A DNA stretch of 64,000 bases from Undibacter mobilis (GTDB lineage Bacteria; Pseudomonadota; Alphaproteobacteria; Rhizobiales; Xanthobacteraceae): the NCBI RefSeq assembly GCF_003367195.1, contig NZ_QRGO01000002.1:1-64000 (forward strand), in the 5' to 3' direction. The notes beneath the pieces are model-generated. The model had not been told where the DNA came from, did not search any database, and saw only the letters and a program-made list of their open reading frames with translations. Positions 17,568-26,512 of this stretch are shown here, one piece after another. Numbering within the stretch: position 1 is the stretch's first letter; each line of letters begins with the position of its first letter. The translations under genes were made by a program, and so were the position numbers.

Positions 17568-17783
17568 TCATGAGGAAGAGTGCCCATCCTCAGGGCGCCC
17601 ATTCCCAAAGCCACTGTCGTTCGCCCGGGTCAGGTTCTCGGCCTCAAGACGGACCATTTCCAGGAGGTACCCCAGGGTGTCGAGGCCGTTGCGGCGGGCC
17701 AGCACGGCCAGATCGTTGGAGAGTGTCGCCACGTAATGGGCCACCGAGCTTTGGCTGCCGTTTTCTTCGCCTGTCTCTGGCAT
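17568..17783 (-). CDS. conserved small protein, function unknown
   Basis: A 71-residue acidic, mostly helical protein: SSVAHYVATLSNDLAVLARRNGLDTLGYLLEMVRLEAENLTR covers most of it and is the part I recall from other Bradyrhizobium-type genomes, without a name. No signal or membrane segment. The ATG at 17783 gives the conserved core; a longer frame reaches 17831. It converges on the transglycosylase gene with only 4 bases between stops. Confidence 0.62.
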   Translation of the reverse strand: MPETGEENGSQSSVAHYVATLSNDLAVLARRNGLDTLGYLLEMVRLEAENLTRANDSGFGNGRPEDGHSSS

Positions 17784-17920
17784 CGTTGGGTCCGGCCGGA
17801 TCACTACGCTTCTTGCGAGCCGCAATAACACTACCGACCTGACCAGCTAATATTAATAATAGTATCTTATAAAAATACTCTCTTAAGTTGTATTTGAGCG
17901 CAAAAGGAACATGTTGTTTT

Positions 17921-17943
17921 GAGCCCGATTCAGCGGGCTTTTT
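17921..17943 (+). terminator. intrinsic terminator upstream of topA
   Basis: AGCCCG (17922-17927) pairs with CGGGCT (17934-17939) and a T-run follows. The nearest plus-strand gene ends 360 bases earlier, and a strongly AT-rich stretch (17845-17890) precedes the hairpin. It could end a small RNA started in that stretch or attenuate topA. Confidence 0.65.
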
Positions 17944-18075
17944 GCGGCCCGGGGTCCGACGGCCGACGGGCCTGATTTGACAGGGAGGGTCCGCTTCCCC
18001 ATGTTCCGGCCGACGCTAACGGACGATTCAAGCCCAGTCCGCGTTGGTCCGGGCGTTTAACCCTTTGGATTTTCG

Positions 18076-20832
18076 ATGAAAGTTGTCGTTGTCGAGTCGC
18101 CTTCCAAGGCGAAGACGATCAACAAGTATCTTGGGGCCGGCTACGAGGTGCTCGCCTCGTTCGGCCATATCCGTGACCTGCCGGCCAAAGATGGCTCGGT
18201 CGATCCGGACCAGGACTTCAAGATGCTTTGGGAGATCGACCCGCAGTCCCAGAAGCGGGTCAACGACATTGCGCGCGCCGTGAAGGGCGCCGACACCCTC
18301 ATTCTCGCGACCGACCCTGATCGCGAGGGCGAAGCCATTTCCTGGCATGTCCTGGAAGCGCTGAACGAAAAGAAGGCGCTCAAGGGCCAGACCATCCAGC
18401 GTGTCGTCTTCAACGCCATCACCAAGCAGTCGGTGACCGAGGCGATGAAGAAGCCGCGCGAAATCGACACCGCGCTGGTCGACGCCTATCTCGCGCGCCG
18501 GGCGCTGGATTACCTCGTCGGCTTCACTCTTTCTCCTGTGCTCTGGCGCAAGCTGCCGGGCGCCCGCTCGGCCGGACGCGTGCAGTCGGTGGCGCTGCGC
18601 CTCGTCTGCGACCGCGAACTCGAAATCGAAAAGTTCGTCGCCCGCGAATACTGGTCGATCCTCGCCAAGCTGAAGACGCCGCGCGGCGACGAGTTCGACG
18701 CCCGCCTAGTCGGCGCCGACGGCCAGAAATTCCAGCGCCTCGATATCGGCACCGGCGTCCAGGCGACCGATCTCAAGAATATGCTCGAGGGTGCGAGCTT
18801 TACCGTCACCTCGGTCGAGGCCAAGCCGGCGCGGCGCAATCCGCCGCCGCCCTTCACCACCTCGACCATGCAGCAGGAAGCCAGCCGCAAGCTCGGCTTC
18901 GCCCCGGCCATCACCATGCGGCTGGCGCAGCGGCTCTATGAGGGCACCGACATCGGCGGCGAAACCGTCGGTCTCATTACTTATATGCGTACCGACGGCA
19001 TCGACATGGCGCCGGAGGCGATCACCGACATCCGCTCGATGATCGGCAAGAATTACGGCAAGGAGTATGTGCCGGGCTCGCCCCGCACCTACCAGAACAA
19101 GTCGAAGAACGCCCAGGAAGCGCACGAAGCCGTGCGTCCGACCTCCGCTTCGCGCACGCCGCAGGAAGTCGCCCGCTACGTCGACAAGGATCAGGCCCGT
19201 CTTTACGAACTGATCTGGAACCGCGCGGTGGCCTCGCAGATGGAATCCGCCGAACTCGAGCGCACCACGGTCGATATCGTGGCCAAGAACGGCGCGCGCG
19301 TTGCTGAACTTCGCGCCTCCGGTCAGGTGGTGAAGTTCGACGGCTTCCTCACGCTCTATCAGGAAGGCCAGGACGAGGCCTCCGACGACGATGAATCCAA
19401 GCGCCTCCCCGCCATGAGCGAGAAGGATGCGCTGGCGAAACTGGCGATCGAAGCCGATCAGCACTTCACCGAACCGCCGCCGCGCTTCTCGGAAGCGGCG
19501 CTGGTCAAGCGCATGGAAGAGCTCGGCATCGGCCGGCCGTCCACTTATGCCTCGATCCTGCAAGTGCTGCAGGACCGCGGTTATGTGCGCATCGACAAGA
19601 AGCGCCTGATCCCCGAGGACAAGGGCCGCGTCGTCGTCGGCTTTCTCGAGAGCTTCTTCCACAAATACGTCGAATACGATTTCACCGCCTCGCTCGAGGA
19701 GCAGCTCGACAAGGTCTCGAACAACGAGATCGCGTGGAAAAAAGTGCTTTCGGACTTCTGGACCGACTTCATCGGCGCTGTGAACGAGATCAAGGAGATC
19801 CGCATCACGCAGGTGCTGGATGCGCTCAACGATCTGCTCGAGCCGCACATCTTCCCGGCCCGCGCCGATGGCGCCCCGGTGCGCCAGTGTCCGCAGTGCG
19901 GCAACGGCCAATTGTCGCTGAAGGTCGGCCGCTTCGGCGCCTTCATCGGTTGCTCGAATTATCCGGAATGCAACTACACCCGGCAGATGACGCCCGGCGC
20001 GGCGAGCGCGCAGGCGACCCGGGTTCTGGGTCAGGATCCCGAGACCGGTCTCGACGTCACCATACGCGGCGGCCGCTTCGGCACCTATTTGCAGCTCGGC
20101 GAAGAGATCAAGGCGCCGAAGCGCAAGAAGGGTGAGAAGAAAGACCCGGATGCGCCGGAGCCGCAGAAGCCCAAGCGCGCTTCGCTGCCCAAAGGCATTT
20201 CGGCCGACGACGTCACGCTCGAACAGGCGCTGGCTGTGTTGTCGCTGCCGCGCGAAGTCGGCATTTCGCCCGAGGACGGCCAGCCGATCCTGGCCGGCGT
20301 CGGTCGCTTCGGTCCTTACGTCAAGCACGACAAGACCTATGCCAGCCTTGAGGAAGGCGACGACGTTCTGACCATCGGCCTCAATCGCGCGATGCATCTG
20401 ATCGCCGACAAGATCGCCAACCCGAAGAAGGGCCGTCGCTTCGGTCCGGCTCCGGGCAAGACGCTCGGCGAGCATCCCGACAAGGGCGGTCCGATCGTGG
20501 TCAAGAGCGGCCGCTTCGGGCCTTATGTGTCGAACAACGGCGTCAATGCGACGCTGCCCGCCGACAAGACGCCGGACACGCTCACGCTCGACGAAGCCAT
20601 TGTGCTGCTCGATGCGCGTGCGGCTGCGCTCGGCAATTCGCCACGCGGCGCCAAGAAACCTGCAAAGCAGGCCGCGCCGAAAAAGGCAGCGACGAAGGCC
20701 GATACCGCCGAGGACAAGCCGGCGGTGACGGCAAAAGCCCCCGCCGCGCGCAAGAAGCCGGCGGCCAAGGCGCCCGCGAAGCCGAAGAAACCCGCCGGCA
20801 AGACCAACAAGAAAGTCACGGCGGCCGAGTAA
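18076..20832 (+). CDS. topA: DNA topoisomerase I
   Basis: Type IA topoisomerase of 918 residues that relaxes negative supercoils. The Toprim domain opens with VVVVESPSKAKTINKYLG and continues with ATDPDREGEAISWHV; the catalytic Tyr303 is in GLITYMRTDG; one four-cysteine zinc ribbon begins at about Cys605 (CPQCGNG and CSNYPEC). Three glycine-rich C-terminal repeats (GRFGTYLQLG, GRFGPYVKHD, GRFGPYVSNN) follow. The final 75 residues are a Lys/Ala/Pro tail, typical of alphaproteobacterial TopA and likely DNA-binding. It is followed closely by rnr. Confidence 0.97.
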   Translation: MKVVVVESPSKAKTINKYLGAGYEVLASFGHIRDLPAKDGSVDPDQDFKMLWEIDPQSQKRVNDIARAVKGADTLILATDPDREGEAISWHVLEALNEKKALKGQTIQRVVFNAITKQSVTEAMKKPREIDTALVDAYLARRALDYLVGFTLSPVLWRKLPGARSAGRVQSVALRLVCDRELEIEKFVAREYWSILAKLKTPRGDEFDARLVGADGQKFQRLDIGTGVQATDLKNMLEGASFTVTSVEAKPARRNPPPPFTTSTMQQEASRKLGFAPAITMRLAQRLYEGTDIGGETVGLITYMRTDGIDMAPEAITDIRSMIGKNYGKEYVPGSPRTYQNKSKNAQEAHEAVRPTSASRTPQEVARYVDKDQARLYELIWNRAVASQMESAELERTTVDIVAKNGARVAELRASGQVVKFDGFLTLYQEGQDEASDDDESKRLPAMSEKDALAKLAIEADQHFTEPPPRFSEAALVKRMEELGIGRPSTYASILQVLQDRGYVRIDKKRLIPEDKGRVVVGFLESFFHKYVEYDFTASLEEQLDKVSNNEIAWKKVLSDFWTDFIGAVNEIKEIRITQVLDALNDLLEPHIFPARADGAPVRQCPQCGNGQLSLKVGRFGAFIGCSNYPECNYTRQMTPGAASAQATRVLGQDPETGLDVTIRGGRFGTYLQLGEEIKAPKRKKGEKKDPDAPEPQKPKRASLPKGISADDVTLEQALAVLSLPREVGISPEDGQPILAGVGRFGPYVKHDKTYASLEEGDDVLTIGLNRAMHLIADKIANPKKGRRFGPAPGKTLGEHPDKGGPIVVKSGRFGPYVSNNGVNATLPADKTPDTLTLDEAIVLLDARAAALGNSPRGAKKPAKQAAPKKAATKADTAEDKPAVTAKAPAARKKPAAKAPAKPKKPAGKTNKKVTAAE

Positions 20833-20906
20833 TCTCGGCCGCTGGCGCGGCCCGACTGTCGAGATTACATTAATCCCGTCGCGCCGCACCGGCGCCGGAA
20901 CCCGCT

Positions 20907-23291
20907 TTGAAGAAACCACCTAAACACAATCCCGATACCCTGCCGTCGAAAGACGACATCCTCGTCTTCATTGCCGCCAATCCCGGCAAGGTCGGCGCCC
21001 GCGAAATCGCCCGCGCCTTCAATCTGAAGAACGATCTGCGCGCCGACCTCAAGCGTCTGCTGCGCGACCTTGCCGATGACGGCGCCGTCGCCCGCCGCGG
21101 CCACAAAGGCAAGAAACTGCACCAGCCGGGCACCTTGCCCTCCACCGTGCTCGCCGACATCGTCGCGCGCGATCGCGACGGCGACTTCATTGCCGTGCCC
21201 GACGAATGGGATGAGGAAGAACACGGCCCTGCCCCGCGCATCCGCATTCTCTCCGCGCGCCGCCCGCGTCCCGGCGAAGCCGCGGGCCTAGGCGACAAAG
21301 TTCTCCTGCACACCGACGAGATCGAGCCCGAGGACGGCATCCGCCATCGCGGCCGCATCATCAAAATCGTCGAGCGGCCGAAGCACCGCGTGCTCGGCAT
21401 TTTCCGCGCCGATGCGCGCGGCGGCGGCCGGCTCGAACCGGTCGACAAGAAAATGCTCGGCCGCGAAATGCAGATTCCGCAGGGCGCCACCGGCGACGCG
21501 CAGGACGGCGACCTCGTCGCGGTCGAGGCGCAGCGCGTCTCGCGCTTCGGCCCGCCGAACGGCCGCGTCGTCGAGCGCCTCGGCTCGCTGAAAAGCGAAA
21601 AGGCGGTCAGCCTCATCGCCATTCACGCCCATTCCATTCCCGACGTGTTCCGCCGCGAGACCCTCAACGAGGCCGAAGCCGCGACGCCGGCTCGGCTGGA
21701 AGGCGGCCGCGAGGACTGGCGCAAGCTGCCGCTGATCACCATCGATCCCGCCGACGCCAAGGATCACGACGACGCCGTCCACGCCGAAGACGACGCCGAT
21801 CCGTTCAATCCCGGCGGCTTCATCGTCACCGTCGCCATTGCCGACGTCGCCCATTACGTCACGCCCGGCTCGGCGCTCGATCGCGAAGCGCTGGTGCGCG
21901 GCAACTCGGTCTATTTCCCCGACCGCGTCGTGCCGATGCTGCCCGAGCGCATTTCCAACGATCTGTGCTCGCTCAAGCCGAACGAGGACCGCGCGGCGCT
22001 CGCCGTGCAGATGGTCATCGGCGCCGACGGCCGCAAACGCGAGCACAAGTTTCACCGCATCATGATGCGCTCGGCCGCCAAGCTGGCCTACGAGCAGGCG
22101 CAGGCCGCCATCGACGGCCGCCCCGACGACGTCACCGGCCCGCTGGTCGAGCCGATCCTCAAGCCGCTTTATGCCGCCTATGAAGCGCTCAAGCGCGCGC
22201 GCACCGAGCGCGGCCCGCTCGATCTCGATCTGCCCGAACGCAAGATCCTGCTGAAGAAGGACGGCATGGTCGACCGCGTCACGGTGCCGGAGCGGCTGGA
22301 CGCGCACCGGCTGATCGAGGAGATGATGATCCTCGCCAATGTCGCCGCCGCCGAGACTTTGGAGAAGGCGCGCACGCCGCTGATCTACCGCGTCCATGAC
22401 GAGCCGAGTCTGGAGAAGATCAACGCGCTGCGTGAATTCCTCGCCAGCCTCGATATCAACATCGCCAAAGGCGGTACGCTGCGCGCCTCGAACTTCAATT
22501 TCATTCTCGAGCGCGTGAAGGACACCGAGCGCGAAACGCTCGTCAACGAAGTGGTGCTGCGCTCGCAGGCCCAGGCCGAATACTCCGCCGAGAACTACGG
22601 CCATTTCGGCCTGAACCTGCGCCGCTATGCGCATTTCACCTCGCCCATTCGCCGCTATGCCGATCTGATCGTGCATCGCGCGCTGATCCGCGCCTTGCAT
22701 CTCGGTCACGATGGCCTGCCCGCGAACTTCGGCATTCCCGAGCTTGCCGAAATATCCGCCGAGATTTCGGCCACCGAGCGCCGCGCCATGCTGGCCGAAC
22801 GCGAGACCAAGGACCGGCTCATCGCGCACTTTCTGGCCGACCGCGTCGGCGCCACCTTCGAGGGCAAGGTCGGCGGCGTGCATCGCGCCGGCCTGTTCGT
22901 CAAACTCAACGAGACCGGCGCCGACGGCTTCGTGCCGGCGCGCACCATCGGCGACGAGTTCTTCGTCTATGACGAGAGCGGCCATGCGCTGGTCGGCAGC
23001 CGCACCGGCGAGACCTACCGGCTGGGTGACAGCATCACCGTGAAACTGGTAGAGGCAGCTCCCGTGGCCGGCGCGCTGCGCTTCGAGATCCTGTCGCACG
23101 GCAGCAAGGGCACCCCGCCGCCCGGCCGGCGTTTCGGACGCAGCGCCGACCGGCCAGGCAAGAGCGCGAAGTTCAAGAGCGATAATGCCAAGGGCCACGA
23201 AGAAAAGAAGCGCAGCGAAGAACGGCGCCGCAAGTTCGGCAAGAAAAGTACCCGCCACAAGGTTCGCAAGAACAAAGGCAAAAGAAAATAG
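20907..23291 (+). CDS. rnr: ribonuclease R
   Basis: RNase R of 794 residues, a 3' to 5' exoribonuclease able to degrade structured RNA. It has an N-terminal winged-helix and cold-shock part, the RNB domain with TIDPADAKDHDDAVHAEDD carrying the metal-binding aspartates near residue 285, the conserved AHFTSPIRRYADLIVHR, and an S1 domain near residues 645-730. A Lys/Arg-rich tail (KKRSEERRRKFGKKST) closes it. The start is TTG at 20907; no nearby ATG fits better. It lies 74 bases after topA and may share its transcript. Confidence 0.95.
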   Translation: MKKPPKHNPDTLPSKDDILVFIAANPGKVGAREIARAFNLKNDLRADLKRLLRDLADDGAVARRGHKGKKLHQPGTLPSTVLADIVARDRDGDFIAVPDEWDEEEHGPAPRIRILSARRPRPGEAAGLGDKVLLHTDEIEPEDGIRHRGRIIKIVERPKHRVLGIFRADARGGGRLEPVDKKMLGREMQIPQGATGDAQDGDLVAVEAQRVSRFGPPNGRVVERLGSLKSEKAVSLIAIHAHSIPDVFRRETLNEAEAATPARLEGGREDWRKLPLITIDPADAKDHDDAVHAEDDADPFNPGGFIVTVAIADVAHYVTPGSALDREALVRGNSVYFPDRVVPMLPERISNDLCSLKPNEDRAALAVQMVIGADGRKREHKFHRIMMRSAAKLAYEQAQAAIDGRPDDVTGPLVEPILKPLYAAYEALKRARTERGPLDLDLPERKILLKKDGMVDRVTVPERLDAHRLIEEMMILANVAAAETLEKARTPLIYRVHDEPSLEKINALREFLASLDINIAKGGTLRASNFNFILERVKDTERETLVNEVVLRSQAQAEYSAENYGHFGLNLRRYAHFTSPIRRYADLIVHRALIRALHLGHDGLPANFGIPELAEISAEISATERRAMLAERETKDRLIAHFLADRVGATFEGKVGGVHRAGLFVKLNETGADGFVPARTIGDEFFVYDESGHALVGSRTGETYRLGDSITVKLVEAAPVAGALRFEILSHGSKGTPPPGRRFGRSADRPGKSAKFKSDNAKGHEEKKRSEERRRKFGKKSTRHKVRKNKGKRK

Positions 23292-23320
23292 AAGCGGAAG
23301 TCAGGGGACGTGACACGACA

Positions 23321-24067
23321 ATGGGCAGCAATGACGGCGACCGCCTTCTCAAGCGCATGAGTGAAATGGAGCGCGACCAGTCGTTTCCCGATTCCGAGCC
23401 GCGCGACGCCGCAACCATCATGCTGATCGATCGCGCCGGTCCGCAGGCCAAGGTCCTGCTCGGCCGCCGCCATCACGGCCACAAGTTCATGCCGGGCAAG
23501 TTCGTGTTTCCCGGCGGCCGCATCGAGGCGCACGACAGCGCCATGACGGCGGTGAGCGAACTCCATCCGGACACGCAGGCCAAGCTCATCGCGCGCGTCG
23601 GCACCCCCTCGCGCGAATTCGCGCGCGGCATGGCGCTCGCCGCCGTGCGCGAGATGGCGGAGGAGACCGGCCTGCTGCTGGGCGTCAAAACCGACGTGCC
23701 GCCGCAGACGCCCGGCGAAATCTGGACCGAGTTCGCCAAGGCGAGCGTTCATCCGGACCTCGGCCAGTTGCACTTCATTGCCCGCGCCATCACCCCGCCG
23801 AAGCGGCCGAAGCGCTTCGACACCCGCTTCTTCACCGCCGACGCCACCACCATCGCCCATCGCATCGAGGGTATGGTCGGGCCGGATTCTGAGCTGGTCG
23901 AGCTGGTCTGGGCGCCGATCGAGGAAGCCGCCCAGTTCGACATGCCGACGATTACCAGCGTGGTGCTGGAGGAACTGGCGGCCCGGGTCGCGGCCGGCAT
24001 GGCGCATGGCCTGCCGGTGCCGTTCTACCACATGGGTTCGGACAAGTTTTACCGCGAATTGCTGTAA
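23321..24067 (+). CDS. Nudix hydrolase
   Basis: A 248-residue Nudix protein. Its box is split: FPGGRIEAHDS starts it, and AAVREMAEETGLLLG supplies the catalytic REMAEE about 55 residues later, an insertion also seen in the NUDT8/NUDT19-type branch that acts on CoA-like or other nucleoside diphosphate-X substrates. The substrate cannot be read from sequence. The first 25 residues are polar and may not belong to the fold. It follows rnr by 29 bases, probably the same transcript. Confidence 0.86.
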   Translation: MGSNDGDRLLKRMSEMERDQSFPDSEPRDAATIMLIDRAGPQAKVLLGRRHHGHKFMPGKFVFPGGRIEAHDSAMTAVSELHPDTQAKLIARVGTPSREFARGMALAAVREMAEETGLLLGVKTDVPPQTPGEIWTEFAKASVHPDLGQLHFIARAITPPKRPKRFDTRFFTADATTIAHRIEGMVGPDSELVELVWAPIEEAAQFDMPTITSVVLEELAARVAAGMAHGLPVPFYHMGSDKFYRELL

Positions 24068-24103
24068 TCAGCCTCCTGAAAAGACTGATCTTTTCCGGAT
24101 TCC

Positions 24104-24131
24104 TTGACATTTGGCCGAGTCTGGCTAGTTT
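24104..24131 (+). promoter_or_regulatory. promoter of rpmG
   Basis: TTGACA (24104-24109), a 16-base spacer and TAGTTT (24126-24131) form a near-consensus sigma-70 promoter in the gap before rpmG, about 60 bases upstream of its start codon. Confidence 0.65.
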
Positions 24132-24197
24132 CCGCGCCACGCAGCCGCCACCACGCTTCTGCGGCTCACGATATCCCGAGATTCAAGGACTTAAATC

Positions 24198-24365
24198 ATG
24201 GCCAAGGCCGTCAGCCTCAAGATCAAGCTCGTGTCGAGCGCCGACACCGGTCACTACTACGTCACCAAGAAGAACTCGCGCACCCAGACCGACAAGCTGG
24301 TGAAGAAGAAGTACGACCCGATCGCGAAGAAGCACGTCGAATATCGCGAAGGCAAAATCAAGTAA
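24198..24365 (+). CDS. rpmG: large ribosomal subunit protein bL33
   Basis: A 55-residue L33 beginning [18 protein letters not shown] and continuing with [16 protein letters not shown] and [17 protein letters not shown]. It lacks the zinc-binding cysteine pairs, so it is the C-minus form that does not need zinc. It binds near the E site of the 50S subunit. AAGGAC precedes the ATG by 8 bases. It has its own promoter and an intrinsic terminator, so it is transcribed alone. Confidence 0.97.
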   Translation: MAKAVSLKIKLVSSADTGHYYVTKKNSRTQTDKLVKKKYDPIAKKHVEYREGKIK

Positions 24366-24391
24366 GCCGCCTTTCCAGGCGAATGCGATCC

Positions 24392-24419
24392 AAAGGGCGT
24401 CCGATCGGGCGCCCTTTTT
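24392..24419 (+). terminator. terminator of rpmG
   Basis: AAAGGGCG pairs with CGCCCTTT around a short loop, followed by a T-run at 24415-24419, 27 bases after the rpmG stop. Confidence 0.85.
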
Positions 24420-24426
24420 GTTTGTG

Positions 24427-24466
24427 GTCATTCCGGGACGGCCCGAAGAGCCGAACCCGGAATGAC
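24427..24466. repeat. palindromic repeat, GTCATTCCGG family
   Basis: GTCATTCCGGG (24427-24437) and CCCGGAATGAC (24456-24466) are exact inverted arms with a GC-rich centre. Same arms as at 14408 and 54924. It lies between the rpmG terminator and the DsrE-like gene. Confidence 0.85.
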
Positions 24467-24533
24467 GGGCTCTTGAGTGGCCGGCTCTGTTGAACGCGGG
24501 TATCGTGCCCGCGTGTTTCATCGGAGTCCCGTC

Positions 24534-24971
24534 ATGTTGCGTTTGCTCGTCACCGCCCTCCTCCTGCTGCCTCTCGCATTCAACGCCGCGCGCGCCGACG
24601 ACAAACCGCACCGCCTTGCGCTGCAGATCAGCGACGGAGACGAATCCAAGATGAACGCCGTGCTTAATGTCGCGGCCAATGTCTCGCGCTATTATTCGGA
24701 CAAGGGCGAAGAGATCGAGATCCGCATCGTCGCCTTCAATGCCGGTCTCAATATGCTGCTTGCCGACCGCACGCCGGTCGCGACGCGCCTCAAATCGTTC
24801 AAGCAGGGCATGCCGAATGTATCCTTTGCCGCTTGCGAGAACACGCTCGACACGCTGACCAAGAAGGAAGGCAAGGAGCCGCCGCTGGTCGAGAACGCCA
24901 CGCGCGTGAAGGCCGGCGTCGTCACGTTGATCGAATTGTCCGAGCAAGGCTGGACCATCGTCCGCCCATAG
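24534..24971 (+). CDS. DsrE-like exported protein
   Basis: A 145-residue protein with a signal peptide (hydrophobic residues 2-17, ARA-D) and a DsrE/DsrF-type alpha/beta domain: LALQISDGDESKMNAVLNV, EEIEIRIVAFNAGLNMLL and GMPNVSFAACENTL with one cysteine at the place where related sulfur-carrier proteins have theirs. Export to the periplasm sets it apart from the cytoplasmic DsrEFH proteins. A role in sulfur or redox handling is possible but unproven. The ATG at 24534 begins the signal peptide; the longer frame is rejected. No other sulfur genes are adjacent. Confidence 0.78.
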   Translation: MLRLLVTALLLLPLAFNAARADDKPHRLALQISDGDESKMNAVLNVAANVSRYYSDKGEEIEIRIVAFNAGLNMLLADRTPVATRLKSFKQGMPNVSFAACENTLDTLTKKEGKEPPLVENATRVKAGVVTLIELSEQGWTIVRP

Positions 24972-24973
24972 GA

Positions 24974-25017
24974 GCGTTTCCAGGCGAAGTGGGAACCGGC
25001 TCGCCGTCCGGAAACGC
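24974..25017. repeat. second-type palindromic intergenic repeat
   Basis: GCGTTTCC (24974-24981) and GGAAACGC (25010-25017) are inverted arms around a centre containing AAGTGGGAACCGG. This arrangement resembles a palindromic repeat widespread in rhizobial genomes (RIME/REP-like), from memory. It starts 3 bases after the DsrE-like stop codon and could protect or end that mRNA. Confidence 0.65.
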
Positions 25018-25096
25018 GACAAAATAAAAAAGCGCGGCAATACTTGACCTGACGCCGGCGAACGGGACATTGGTCGATCCAACATGGCGTTCCAAA

Positions 25097-26302
25097 ATGG
25101 CGAAGCATGACGTCATCGTGGTCGGCCTCGGCGCTGTCGGCGCCGCCGCCACTTTGCATCTGGCACGGCGCGGCGCCAGAGTGCTCGGCATCGATCGTTT
25201 TTCGCCGCCGCACAGCCACGGCTCGTCGCACGGCGACACCCGCATCACCCGTTCGGCAATCGGCGAAGGTGTCGAATATTCGGCGCTGGCGCTGCGCTCG
25301 CATGCGCTGTGGCGCGAATTCGAGGAGCTCACCGGACAGACCTTGTTCGTGCGCAACGGCTGCCTCACCATCTCCGGCGCCGACGCGATCGCGATGCACG
25401 ATGTCGAGGATTTCTTCGTCAATGTCGAAACCGCGGCGCGGCAATACAACATCCCGACCCGCACCTTCGACACGCCGGAAGCGATCCGCGCCCGCTATCC
25501 GCAATTCGCCGCGCAAGCCGGCGACCGCGCCATCCTCGACGAGGAAGCCGGCCTTCTTTATGTCGAGCGCTGCATCGCAGCCGAACTCGACCTTGCGGAA
25601 AAGGCCGGCGCCCAGCTTCTGCGCGACACGCGGGTGATGCAGATCGAGCCGTCGGCGGCAGGCGTCGAGATCGTGACCGGCGACAATCAACGTTTCACCG
25701 CCGAGCGCGTGCTGATCGCGGCCGGCGCCTGGCTGCCGGGCTTTGTCGCCGCCGAATTGTCGCGGCATTTCACCGTGACGCGCCAGGTGCTGCACTGGTT
25801 CGAGATCCGCAGCAATCCGGAGCGTTTCAGGCCGGCGAACTGCCCGGTCTTCATCTGGCAGTTGCCGCGGCGCGGCGATATCGCCAGCAGCATTTACGGC
25901 TTCCCGCTCGAAGGCGAAGCCGGCAACGGCCTGAAGGTCACGCACGAGGAGGACGGCCACCCCACCGATCCCGATCACGTCGACCGCACGGTCGATCCGG
26001 CGCTCGAAACCGAACGCGCCTATCGAACTTACATCGAACCGTTCCTGCCCGACCTCGGTCCCCGCTGCGTCCGCACCGCGACCTGCCTCTATACCCGCGT
26101 TCCCCGCTCGCGCTTCATCATCGACGCCGACCCGCGCAGCGACCGCATCACCTTTGCCTCACCCTGCTCCGGCCACGGCTTCAAGCACTCCGCGGCTTTG
26201 GGCGAAGCGCTGGCGGATGAGTTGTCGGTCGGCGAAGCCCGGCATGTCGACCTCGCGCCGTTCAGGCTGGCGCGGCTCGGGGATTATTTGCGGGGGAGTT
26301 GA
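25097..26302 (+). CDS. solA: FAD-dependent oxidase, sarcosine/N-methyltryptophan oxidase family
   Basis: A 401-residue flavoenzyme of the MSOX/SolA family, which oxidises N-methylated amino acids to formaldehyde, peroxide and the free amino acid. The FAD-binding VVGLGAVGAAATLHLARRG opens it, GSSHGDTRITR follows, and Cys357 in SPCSGHGFKHS lies by the motif near which these enzymes attach FAD covalently. The substrate is uncertain, so the symbol is tentative. The ATG at 25097 gives the family N-terminus. It is monocistronic, between two repeats. Confidence 0.85.
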   Translation: MAKHDVIVVGLGAVGAAATLHLARRGARVLGIDRFSPPHSHGSSHGDTRITRSAIGEGVEYSALALRSHALWREFEELTGQTLFVRNGCLTISGADAIAMHDVEDFFVNVETAARQYNIPTRTFDTPEAIRARYPQFAAQAGDRAILDEEAGLLYVERCIAAELDLAEKAGAQLLRDTRVMQIEPSAAGVEIVTGDNQRFTAERVLIAAGAWLPGFVAAELSRHFTVTRQVLHWFEIRSNPERFRPANCPVFIWQLPRRGDIASSIYGFPLEGEAGNGLKVTHEEDGHPTDPDHVDRTVDPALETERAYRTYIEPFLPDLGPRCVRTATCLYTRVPRSRFIIDADPRSDRITFASPCSGHGFKHSAALGEALADELSVGEARHVDLAPFRLARLGDYLRGS

Positions 26303-26358
26303 GGCGCCACACGTCATGCCGGCCCCTGTCGGAATCCAGACGCCGCAGCCCTGACCGG

Positions 26359-26454
26359 CCTCATCCTGAGGAGCCCGAGCGCAGCGAGGGCGTCTCGAAG
26401 GATTGAGGCCGCCCCATGGTTCGAGACGGGCCTTCGGCCCTCCTCACCATGAGG
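26359..26454. repeat. long nested palindromic repeat (CCTCATCCTGAGGAG type)
   Basis: CCTCATCCTGAGGAG (26359-26373) pairs with CTCCTCACCATGAGG (26440-26454) with two mismatches, and CGTCTCGAA (26391-26399) pairs exactly with TTCGAGACG (26420-26428). The same architecture is familiar from Bradyrhizobium-type genomes as a dispersed element. A half copy of the GTCATTCCGG repeat precedes it at about 26314-26343. Confidence 0.75.
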
Positions 26455-26477
26455 GCGGGATTTATTCAAAACGCCGC

Positions 26478-26506
26478 TTGACTGTATTTAAGCCTAGGTC
26501 TATATT
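26478..26506 (+). promoter_or_regulatory. consensus-like promoter of the structured RNA candidate
   Basis: TTGACT (26478-26483), exactly 17 bases, then TATATT (26501-26506): one mismatch to consensus in each hexamer, the best promoter match I found in the window. Expected start is near 26513. The next protein start is 600 bases away, so it probably drives a non-coding transcript. Confidence 0.7.
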
Positions 26507-26512
26507 CCCCTC

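Noticed and set aside
18706..20919. 737-codon frame antisense to topA
   Set aside because: Shadow of a GC-rich gene; topA is certain from its motifs and the antisense frame has no domain.
21288..23258. 656-codon frame opposite rnr
   Set aside because: RNase R is unambiguous on the plus strand; the opposite frame lacks any motif.
24477..24533. upstream start for the DsrE-like gene
   Set aside because: It would put 19 polar residues before the signal peptide; the ATG at 24534 starts the signal directly.
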